Of a DNA stretch of 64,000 bases, positions 22,701 through 31,760 are shown piece after piece (the first letter of the stretch is position 1; every line of letters begins with the position of its first letter). Source of the stretch: Canna indica (Eukaryota > Streptophyta > Magnoliopsida > Zingiberales > Cannaceae); assembly GCA_034359265.1 (NCBI GenBank), contig CP136895.1:47944001-48008000 (forward strand), in the 5' to 3' direction. The notes under the pieces are model-generated. The model had not been told where the DNA came from, made no database searches, and worked only from the letters and a program-made list of their open reading frames with translations. A program made the translations under genes and the position numbers.

Positions 22701-22989
22701 CACTACAACAAAAGAATGAAATATCAACTCATTTTTATTGAGAAATCGATCCTTTTTTGGGGCATAAATACGAATTCATACGGGCGCTTGCCCGAGCTGG
22801 CGCTCATTTATACATGTGCCTGCCTAGCTGGCGCCCGTTTATACGGGTGCCTGCCTAGCTAACGCTAAAGTGTGAAACCAGTGCCATTTTTGGCATCAGT
22901 TTCTCCATTATCGGCACCTACCATGGATTTGAGCTAGTGCTTGGCCTAGGCACCGGTAAAATTTCGACCTTTGAGTTTTGTCTGTAGTG
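22701..22989. mobile_element. CACTA-type miniature element, 289 bp
   Basis: It starts CACTACAACAAAA and ends TTTTGTCTGTAGTG, an imperfect inverted pair. It is flanked by the 3-bp duplication GTG (22698-22700 and 22990-22992). The interior has paired 'gcctgcctagct' units near 22818 and 22849 and no coding. Confidence 0.85.
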
Positions 22990-23037
22990 GTGATAGTTTA
23001 ATTTACCTTAGCTTGGTGCTTGATGATATATAATTAA

Positions 23038-23478
23038 GGGTAAATACCAAAAAAAAATACGAACTTTTGACATTTTCCCATTTTTAGCATAAACTTTTTC
23101 CGTTAGCAAAAAAATACACGAACTTTGATTCCGTCACCCCGTTTAGCATGCACTGTCTTTTTTGACGAATTTTGCTGACATGGCTATTAACGGCGATGAC
23201 GTGGTAAGTTACTTTGCCAACGTGACATATAATTCAACGGACGAGTAAAGGATAACATAAAATTACGAAATTACCAACCCCCGATGCTAATATTTTTTGA
23301 AACAGGGACGAGCAAAATGGTAATTTTCTCGTCATCTTCAAGTTGGGCGCGCTTGATGCCCTAGTTCTTATTTTACCTGCTCGCTTGCTCAAGAGGAGGA
23401 TTGTTGTCGCCTTTGTCGCCGGATTAGGGCATGCCTTCTGGAGTCTTTGTCGCCGGATTAGGGCACGAAGGGACGATC
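23038..23478 (+). repeat. Left terminal inverted repeat of the MULE
   Basis: It pairs with 34848-35238. It carries an extra internal tandem duplication near 23405-23465, where 'tttgtcgccggattagggc' occurs twice; the right TIR has this unit once. Confidence 0.9.
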
Positions 23479-24041
23479 ATGTCAGGAAGGAAAATCGTGG
23501 GACGAATGGAGGAATCTTCAGTGAATTCATCATAGGTTGTTGTTCTGCACTGTTGCCATAACGTGCGAGCTGTTCTGTTCACTGCATGGAGCCAAAGAAA
23601 CCCGAAAGAAGGTTTTGGGGATGCAGACATGGAAGGTATGATCTATTGTAATCACCTCACTCCAAAGTCCCATCATTATTGTAATCACTCACTCCTATCT
23701 TTTAACAGGAGAATGATTGCCACTTCTTTGCGTGACATGATCCTGAGGATCACGACCATACAAAGGATATTCTGCGAGGTTTGATTGAGGAAAAAAAAAT
23801 TCTTCTCGAGAAACTGAAGCTAATGGAAGAAATGATATAATTGAGCAAGATGAAAGAAAGGACATTTCAAGAAAGAATTGCAACACTTGAAGATGAGATA
23901 GCTCAACTGAGGAATGACAAAAAACAAGTCAATTTAAGGAAGGGTAGTGTATGTATGGTATTTTTTGTTGTATGTATCTTGTTTTTTAGTATGTTATTTG
24001 GTGGTGGGAACAAAGACAATAGCCTAAAGCTACTACCATGA
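23479..24041 (+). pseudogene. GRF-type zinc-finger protein gene (At4g04775-like), broken, inside the MULE
   Basis: The gene starts at ATG 23479 (MSGRKIVGRMEESS) directly inside the left TIR. Exon 1 runs to about 23635, and an intron to 23709 ends in TTTAACAG. The finger region reads AWSQRNPKE and, after a one-base shift, RRFWGCRH; exon 2 continues NDCHFFA-HDPEDHDH. This matches the NP-RRF-GC...C-FF-W-D pattern of GRF zinc fingers. A leucine/glutamate-rich coiled coil follows (LIEEKKILLEKLKLMEE and TLEDEIAQLRNDK), then a C-terminal membrane segment (MVFFVVCILFFSMLF). Finger, coiled coil and tail anchor match small plant proteins of the At4g04775-like type. Damage: one in-frame TAG in exon 1, a frameshift in the finger, and TGA and TAA in exon 2. 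It may be a captured host gene or a second gene of this MULE family. Confidence 0.75.
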
Positions 24042-24124
24042 AGTAGTTTGGTTTATGTATTTTGATGTTACCCTCCCATGTATATTTGAAGACAATATAT
24101 TTTAGTATGTTTCAATCTGTTAGT

Positions 24125-24350
24125 GAACTGTGCACCAAAAAATACATGAACTTGCACATTTTTGCCAAACAATACACAAACTTTTCCATTTTAGCCTAAA
24201 AAAATATGAACTTTAGACCTTTTAACGTAAAAATACACGAACTTTGCCAATTTTAACGTAAAAATATATGAACTTTGCCACTTTTAACGTAAAAATACAT
24301 GAACTTTGTTACTTTTAACCATAAAATACATGAACTTTGTCATTTATAGC
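24125..24350. repeat. TIR-like tandem subrepeats inside the MULE
   Basis: About six imperfect units of roughly 36 bp occur, each with a variant of 'aaaaatacatgaactttg' and 'cttttaacgta'. They resemble the outermost 80 bp of the MULE TIR ('aaaatacacgaactttg'), so the terminal sequence appears amplified internally. Confidence 0.75.
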
Positions 24351-25039
24351 ACAACTATTTATTACATAGTACGTAATTCAACTAGTACACATCATTTCAC
24401 ACACATAAAATTTAGAATTCTATATGCCACATACACTACTAGAAAAATGGGCATCAGCAATGGCTGATGCCGTTGCTGCGGCGTTGCTGAAGAGCATCAG
24501 CAACGGCCCAGCCGTTGCAATAGAGCCGTGACAGAAACTCGCGTTGCTGATAACTTAGCGACGTATCAGCAACGGCCGCTCGGACCGTCGCTAAAAATAT
24601 TATCAGCAACGGACACCGAGCCGTTGCTGATAACATTAATAACAACGGCCGCTGAGTCCGTAGCAACGCCGTTAGTAAAAGCCCGTCGCTAAGCCGTTGC
24701 TGTAGGTCATTAGCAACGGCTTTCGATAAACTTTTAGCAACGGCTTTCCCACGGACAGCCGTGGGAAAGCCGTTGCTGATGATGTGAACCTGGAAACGAA
24801 AAAATTTAAAATTTAAAATTTTCATTGATACATTGATACTACCAGATACATAACTCACACACCCATACACTCATACACACATTCATTCACACATCACAAA
24901 CACACCAAGATATACATCAAAATAATTATATTTATATTGATAATTATCCACGATAATATAAAAACAATTCAAATGCAAAATTGAAGTATCAATATCTCAG
25001 TAACAAAGTCAATATAAATTAAACAAGTTCAATATCTCA

Positions 25040-26585
25040 GTAACAAAGTTAATATAAACAAAATCTCACGATCACGATGGAGGATGGATTGGATCATATG
25101 GCGGGGTCTGGAGTGCTTGAGTGTACACCGACGTGGACTGACTCGAGGACGATGGATTAGATGATGCCGAAGAGATGCCTGCTTCGGGATGACCTGACAT
25201 GTTGCGTAGCATAGCATGCATCTCCTCCATCATCTGACTCTGACGCGCGACCGTCTCCTATAGAGTCCTTATTCTGCTACTATGATCATAACTGGATCTA
25301 GAGGTGGATGGTCGTTCACCAGCGACCGGAGGGGTCGGTGCCCCAAGTGGCCCTAGCACGGCTCACGCATGACCACTATCTGCGAAGCCATATACACGGC
25401 CATGGTCCCAGCCACCTGCGGCCTCGACCCACGATGCTGCGTCAAAGTCCTCGGGGGTACCCCCGCGCTGCACCACTGTCTGGCTGTAGGTCTCCTACTC
25501 GAGTTTGATTTTTTGTTTAATATTTATCATAAAACTTAAATTATAAATATATAATGAATAATTTAAACAAATATATAATTACCACAATGTATGCAGCGCG
25601 GTTGTCAATGTACTCCCCCGTCCCATGTGCTCGACGGTGAGTCCGCTCAAACACCGCCATCGGGGAGGGTCGCTGGACAGTCCCGTCATCCGACACCGTC
25701 GTCTACATTTACAAAACAAATACATTAATTAGTACACATAGTAACAAATAAAATATATAATTAAAAGATATACTTACCATACGGTTCGCGTCCACTACAA
25801 ATGCAACAGAGCCGCCGGTGTGACGCGCTGCTCCCCCCGACATGCGATTTCTAGCCGCATTCCGAGAAACCTCCTGCCATCGATCCGTCGACCATATTCC
25901 CACGAGCTGGTCCCATATATCCGGAGTAATCCAATCGGGGACGTATCCCCGAGTCTCCGCGATGTTAGTGGTCCCAGCTCGGGCCATCGCTTGGGACCGA
26001 GCCTGCCCCAGCTGCCCGTTGTACCTTGCCCAGGAAATAGCCTCCCAGGCAGCGTAAATGAAGGGCCTCTGGTCCTCGGCCCATGTATAGAGAGCCTGCA
26101 AAATAATAATATAAGTACCAATATTAATATATCATCATGCATGTAAAAAAAATAATAATACGTGCCTCAAACTCGCGCCATAATATATCGACGTGCTCGC
26201 TAGGCACGTGAGACCACGTAGGCCATGCCCCGTGCATGTATCATCGAATAGTAGAAGAAATGCTCCTTGGCACTTCTTCTTGCTCGAACCTGCACAACAA
26301 AAATAAATTTTAATATTATATTATGATATAATGAATTTGTAATGATTCATAATTCATGATATATTACCGCTCCCCAATCACGCTAATCAATCTACGTGAC
26401 TCTGTGGCTGGTGGAGGCTGCCACTTGTTCGGCCCGCGTGGCCGCCTGCGTCTGGATGTACTAGCCTCGGCAGTATCATCCACATGAGGATCAGCAACAG
26501 GAGGATCAGCAACATGAGTAAGTGCTGGAGTCTCACTGATCGGAGACTCTGAAGCTCTCCTGCGTCGATAACCACGACCAGACAT
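25040..26585 (-). pseudogene. tnpA-like (plant transposase Ptta/En/Spm, Transposase_24) gene of the nested CACTA
   Basis: Likely exons on the minus strand: 26585-26368 (starts MSGRGYRRRRASES, Pro/Arg-rich, ends SVIGER before a GTAATA donor), about 26289-26165, 26101-25780, about 25704-25580 and about 25505-25068. The third exon has WEAISWARYNGQLGQA and then WDQLVGIWST. The last has GTPEDFDA, GGWDHGRVYGFADSGHA and a coiled-coil tail. This exon order and the 'WDHGR-YGFADSG' block match the family, whose members bind subterminal repeats of their element. The matching gene in the other CACTA is 41598-43935. Damage: a TGA in exon 2 (shared with the other copy), a TGA after SGHA and a TAG in the coiled coil. 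Some of these may be exon-boundary misreadings, but the last exon is clearly broken. Confidence 0.75.
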
Positions 26586-26660
26586 ATCTGTCGAACAGAC
26601 ATATAATCAGATTATTGTATAAATAGTAGAGATATATTTAATAAAATATATACTTTACAA

Positions 26661-29600
26661 TTATTCCTCATCATCTGAATAATAGTCTTCGAATTCTTCT
26701 TCTTCTTCCTCTTCTTCCTCTTCTTCATCTCCAGCTTCCTCAATTTCATGATCGTCATCATCAACATATCCAACTTCTAATTGAATTGACGTTGTGTCTG
26801 CATCCTCGAGTATTGGAATAATACGATCTACAGCAGGAGGATCATCTTCTTGATAGAAACCATGTGTCATATCAGGTATCAGCTCATTTTCTCCTACTAT
26901 CGGATCAATTTTTCCTCTACCTTTTGTCTTACAGACTACACGCCAATCTGCTCTATCTTTATTTCAAGCCGGATACTTCGCGTAATATACTTGTTCGGCT
27001 TGTGATGCCAATATAAAAGGCTCATTTGCTGCCAATTTCGATTTGTAATTAACCTCAACAAGTTTGTATTTTGGATGAACTTTCATGCCCCTTTCTGTTG
27101 TATCGAACCAATGACATCTAAATAGGATCACTGATTTCAAGCCGAAGTAGTGCAACTCTATCACTTCTTCCACCAGTCCATAAAAATCCATATCACATTC
27201 AACATAGGTTGTCCCTTTCACGCAGACCCCAGCATTCATCGTCTTTTTTGTAAATGAATATTCAGCCGTGTGAAATTTATATCCGTTAACAAAATATCCG
27301 CTATAGCACGACACAAGTCGCGACGGTCCACTAACAAACTCAAATATTCTTTCATCTATTTCAGTCTGAATCCAAATAGGGAAATCACGATTCCGTAATC
27401 TCTCCAATTCTTGATCGTTGTGAATAGAGTATTTTTGCACCATCTCAATGTCAAATATTTCAATGAATTGTTCAATCTCTGGACAATTGAGTAATACATA
27501 CAAGTGTGCCAAATGATACTCTTCATCGCTTAAGTGTCGAGATGGACGAGAACCAAAAGCACGACCAGAGTGACAAAATATATTTAAACGTCCATCTGAG
27601 TGTCGAACACCCCCGTCGTCGTTACGTGGAAGACGATCAAATCTTGTCTGTACTGTCGATTCAAAGTAAAATGAGCAGAATGTTGAAATTTCTTGGATGA
27701 TATACGATTCAGATATTGATCCTTCAACAGCTGCGGTGTTCTTTACTTTTTTCTTCAAACGATTCATGTATCTTTCAAATAAGTACATCCACCGATATTG
27801 AACGGGGCCACCAACTCGTGCCTCGTATGCCAAGTGTATCGGTAGATGCTCCATCGAGTCAAAAAATGCAGGAGGGAAAAATTGCTCCAGCTTGCATATG
27901 ATTTCAACAATATTATTTTCAAGTGTTGACATATCTTCGACTCGAAGGACATATCAGTCAACGGACCCCAAATATTATCAGGTAGAAGATCTCGAAATGC
28001 GATCGGAAGTAATCTCTGCATGAATACATGACAATCATGGCTCTTCATCCCTGATATTTTGCAATCATCGACGTTCACACATCGAGATAAGTTTGAAGCA
28101 TATCCATCGGGTAATCTGAGTTCTTTTACCCATTGACAAATATCTTTGATCTGTTGTTTATTTAACACATATAGGGCCTTCGGTTTCAGATATCGTCCGT
28201 TGACCTCTTGTAACTCCAACTCTGGTCTTTTACAAAGTATTTTTAGATCATGTTGGGCTTTGACATTATCTTTAGTTTTTCCAGAAATATCCATCAAAGT
28301 GTTGAAAATATTATCAAACACATTTTTTTCAATGTGCATGACATCTAAATTATGTCGAATCAATAATGAACTCCAATAGGGCAATTCCCAAAAGATACTT
28401 TTTTTCACCCAGTTGTGTGTTTGGCCAAAACCTGACACTCTTTCATTGCGACCAAATACTATATCTGGAAGTGCTGAAACACGTGCTAACATTTGTTCAC
28501 CAGACAACATCGGTGGTGGCCCATCTCTTTCGACTCTGCCCTTAGTAAATTTATTATGATTCCTTCGATACTGGTGATTAACCGGTAGGAATCGACGATG
28601 ACAATCAAAGAATGAGATTTTTCGTCCGTTCTGAAGACTGATTGATTTAGAGTGTTCCATACAATACGGACAAGAGAGTCGGCCGTGAGTGCTCCAACCC
28701 GACAACATGCCGTACGCGGGGAAATCATTGATTGTCCACAAGACCGCGGCCTTTAAATTGAAGTTTTGCTTCCGATGACAATCATAAGTGACAGCTCCCT
28801 CAGTCCACAATGTTTTCAATTCATCTATCAAGGGTCTGAGAAATATGTCAATTTCTTTTCGCGGACCCTTAGGACCCGGAATAATCATCGAAAGATAAAT
28901 AAATTCATCTTTCATGCACATTGACGGTGGCAAATTATAAACTGTCAGCAGCACTGGCCAAACTGAATAAGGAGTTGCAGAATGTCCAAACGGATTAAAA
29001 CCATCTGTGCACAATCCCAATCTGATATTTCTAGTATCCCTAGCAAATGAAGGATAACATGTATCCAAATGTTTCCATGCTTCACTGTCAGATGGATGAG
29101 TCATTACTGTATCATCACGATTTCTTGCATGCCAACTCATGTAGGGGGCTGTCTTTTCCGACATGAATAATCTTTGAAGCCTCGGTGTTAGTGGAAAATA
29201 CCGAAGCACCTTAAACGGGATATTTTTCTGTCGGACCGATTTCTTCTCCTTGTAACGAGGGTGTTGACATACAGGGCATTTATCCAACTGCACATTTTCT
29301 TTATAATATAAAATGCAGTTATTTTGGCACGCGTGTATTTTTTCGTACCCAAGCCCCAATTTTCTCATTAGCTTTTTAGTCTTATAAAAAGTTGGCTCAA
29401 ACTTGTTATCAGTGGGCAGCATTCCATTAATCAATCCAGCAATCCTATCATACGCAACTCTGCTGGTATTATAATCGGCCTTGATGTTTAAGAGTTGTGT
29501 CATTGTTGAAAACTTAGTGTATTTAGGACAATTCTCATACAAAGGTTCATCGGCAGCTTTCAACATCTCGTAAAATTCTGCAGCTTCTTTATTCGGTAAT

Positions 29601-30085
29601 TCAATCTCTACCGCAGCCCCTACTTCTGTGATATCAACCGCTGTAGTATCTGGTGGGACTGATGTCTGAAGAACTGGCCGATCAACATTATCATTCAGGT
29701 GGAATTGACCCCCAAGACTATCAAGTATCATAGTTCTATAGGGATTACATTGACCGGATGAAGAAGCACCAGCAGAGGAAGATTCACCATATGTCTGAAC
29801 GATAGGATTGCTCGACGTCCCGACTTCGCGTGACTCCCCGTGACAAGTCCATAGAAAATATCTTGGTGCAAATCCTTTGGTATATAGATGCAGAGTGACA
29901 GTCTCCCGATCCAAAAATCGTCCATTCGAACAAATGCGGCATGGACATCGGATTTGATCACCCATGCTAACGAAATTCCGATTCGAATAGGCGAAATTTA
30001 GGAAGTACGTTACACCTAATCGAAACTCATTCGTTAAATCTCCACGATCAAGACGTCGGTACATCCAACTTCGATCAGCCGACAT
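26661..30085 (-). pseudogene. TNP2-type CACTA transposase gene, nearly intact but frameshifted
   Basis: The start is ATG 30085 (MSADRSWMYRR), supported by the same start in the other CACTA (38340). In order: transposase-associated domain (about residues 5-75, with GVTYFLNFA and CPCRIC); tnp2 transposase domain with GLCTDGFNPFG (near 29010), MIIPGPKGPRKEID, WSTHGRLSCPYC and HNLDVMHIEKNVFDN; then a DUF4218-type region (FFPPAFFDSMEHL-IHL, 27932 onward) and a DUF4216-type region (LHYFGLKSVILFRCHWFD). The acidic end (Asp/Glu run, 26661-26720) closes the gene. The transposase part is open for over 700 codons. Near 27940 about 31 bp present in the other copy are missing, which shifts the DUF4218 part out of frame. 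A TGA at about 26964 separates the acidic tail. The enzyme would cut the CACTA ends by a DDE mechanism. Confidence 0.9.
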
Positions 30086-30166
30086 GATTCTGTCAATCAA
30101 TGACAATTTCTTTGGTTAATGTCTTTAGGTGAGATTGTCCTATTCCATTCGGGATTTATATTATTC

Positions 30167-30342
30167 GTACTGCACTTACGTTTTTATTTTAACTGTTAAC
30201 TAATTATTCTAAATTTCGGCAGCATCTCCCTACAGTTCTCCGAATACGCATATCATCTGGGCGCGTATCGGAGAACAAGAGAGATGTTGCCGAAATTTAG
30301 AATAATTAGTTAACAGTTAAAATAAAAACGTAAGTGCAGTAC
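30167..30342. repeat. 176-bp palindrome (potential large hairpin) upstream of TNP2
   Basis: The left arm starts 'gtactgcacttacg' at 30167 and the right arm ends 'cgtaagtgcagtac' at 30342. The outer ~60 bp pair almost perfectly and the inner ~20 bp imperfectly, around a short loop near 30250-30262. It lies about 80 bp before the TNP2 start codon. A decayed version sits at the same place in the other CACTA (38097-38275). Confidence 0.9.
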
Positions 30343-30558
30343 AAATAACTATATTTCCAAATTGTCCAATCAGGGATAATTCAAGAATTGTACGTCGTAT
30401 AAAAGATCATCTACTTCTTTTACACGAACATACAATCCCCGAACGGATCTAAGGTTTTGCTAAATCATATCCGACTCGTTGATGCGTACGTGAAACATAT
30501 CAACTCGTCGGATGGACGATTATTTTCTAAATGTTTTGAGACAGTTCGAGTCCATATT

Positions 30559-30777
30559 GGACGATTTCGGCGCGCGTCCGAAGTGGACGATTCCGGCGTG
30601 CATCCGAAGTGGACGATTTCGGCGTGCGTCCGAAGTGGACAATTCCGACGTGCGTCCGAAGTGGACAATTCCGGCGCGAGTCCGAATTGGACGATTCCGG
30701 TGCGCGTCCGATGTGGATGATTCCGGCGCGAGTCCGAATTGGACAATTGCGGCGCGCATCCGAAGTGGATAATTCCG
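30559..30777. repeat. Array of 26-bp tandem repeats, about 8.4 units
   Basis: Unit pattern: ggacgattccggcgcg then cgtccgaagt, with a few differences per unit, repeating every 26 bp from 30559. It lies between the palindrome and the GC-rich leader of the element. The other CACTA has five related units at 37771-37897 in the same orientation relative to its genes. Overlapping frames in several phases here are translations of the repeat. Confidence 0.95.
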
Positions 30778-30904
30778 AAATTAATCTAAACCCTAAAAAT
30801 TATTCTAACAAATTAAATAATTAATCTAAATAATTAATTAATAATTAATTAACAATTAAAAAACAATTAAAAAACAATTAAAAAACAATAATAAAATATT
30901 ATTA

Positions 30905-31235
30905 AACTACAAATTCCGGTGCCAGAGTCAGGTGGACTCCGGCGCCGGCGTACACTGGCCGGACACACTATCCGGCCAATGTACAAGGTCCGGCGGCGGC
31001 CATCGGCCGACCGCCGCCGGCCGAAACCCTATTTTTAGGGTTTCGGTCGGATTTTCTACCGACCGCAATGGGAAGAGACGGCAGCCGGAGGGCACATACC
31101 TGACAGTGTCGGCAGCAGCGGGAGGCGTCGTCGGCATCATCGGCGTCGGCAGCGGCGGCGAGAGGAAGGAGAGGAGGCGGCGGCGGCAGCAGCGGGAGGA
31201 AGAAGGGGGGCGGGCGCGATCTGCGACCTATATAA
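30905..31235 (-). promoter_or_regulatory. GC-rich leader/promoter block at the 5' end of the nested CACTA
   Basis: The block is dense in CGGCGG words with 'aaaccctatttttagggttt' near its middle and a minus-strand donor GTATGT near 31095. It is followed by 'tatataaac', a candidate for the reverse complement of a TATA region. Matching blocks occur at 100-440 and 37230-37520. It is probably the promoter and noncoding first exon of the element's transcript. Confidence 0.5.
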
Positions 31236-31599
31236 ACTTATCAGCAACGGCTCACTCGCCCGTTAGAAAGCCGTTGCTGATAAGTTATCATCAGCAACGA
31301 CTCACTTGTCCGTTAGCAAGCCGTTGCTAATAAGTTATCATCTGCAACAGCTCACTTGTCCGTTAGAAAGCCGTTGCTGATAATTAACATCATCAGCAAT
31401 GGCTCGCGTGTCCGTTAGAAAACCGTTGCAGATACAACATATCTGCAACGGCTCGAGCGGCCGTAAGAATGCCGTTGCAAATAGCAACGACTGGAGCGGC
31501 CGTTACTGATAGCCGTTGCTGAAGACCAAGTTTCTAGTAGTGATATATAAAACTTAGAATGACACATAATTCATACAAAATCAAGTAATGGTTACTACA

Positions 31600-31760
31600 T
31601 ATAATCCACATATCAATCCATATCAATCCACATACAATCCATAAATATATCAATCCACATACAATCCATGACTGATCCACATACAATCCATAAACATATC
31701 AATCCACATATCAATCCACATACAATCCATATACAATCCATATTAATCCATATCAATCAT
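31600..31760. repeat. Minisatellite of 'atcaatccacatacaatcca' type
   Basis: Words 'atcaatccacat' and 'acaatccata' alternate about a dozen times without a strict period, inside the MULE just right of the nested CACTA. Confidence 0.85.

Larger units (their letters stand above)
24434..31542 (-). mobile_element. 7.1-kb CACTA (En/Spm) element nested in the MULE
   Basis: The ends are CACTACTAGAAA at 24434 and TTTCTAGTAGTG at 31542, flanked by the 3-bp duplication ATA (24431-24433 and 31543-31545). Both ends are packed with subterminal CAGCAACGGC / GCCGTTGCTG motifs (24460-24780 and 31240-31520), the likely binding sites of its tnpA-like protein. It encodes TNP2-type and Transposase_24-type (tnpA-like) genes, both on the minus strand, so its 5' side is on the right. 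It shares gene order and noncoding landmarks with the element at 36802-44789 but is much better preserved. It interrupts the MULE between the GRF gene and the transposase gene, so it inserted after the MULE. Confidence 0.95.

Noticed and set aside
27764..27930. Open continuation of the TNP2 frame past 27940
   Set aside because: After the deletion the frame reads out-of-phase DUF4218 sequence; the family match continues in the other frame starting at 27932.
30559..30777. Possible CRISPR-like array
   Set aside because: The units are directly adjacent without unique spacers and lie in a plant transposon; this is an ordinary tandem repeat.
30457..30824. Five long open frames in several phases
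   Set aside because: They are translations of the 26-bp tandem repeat. A period of 26 with few stops opens several frames at once.
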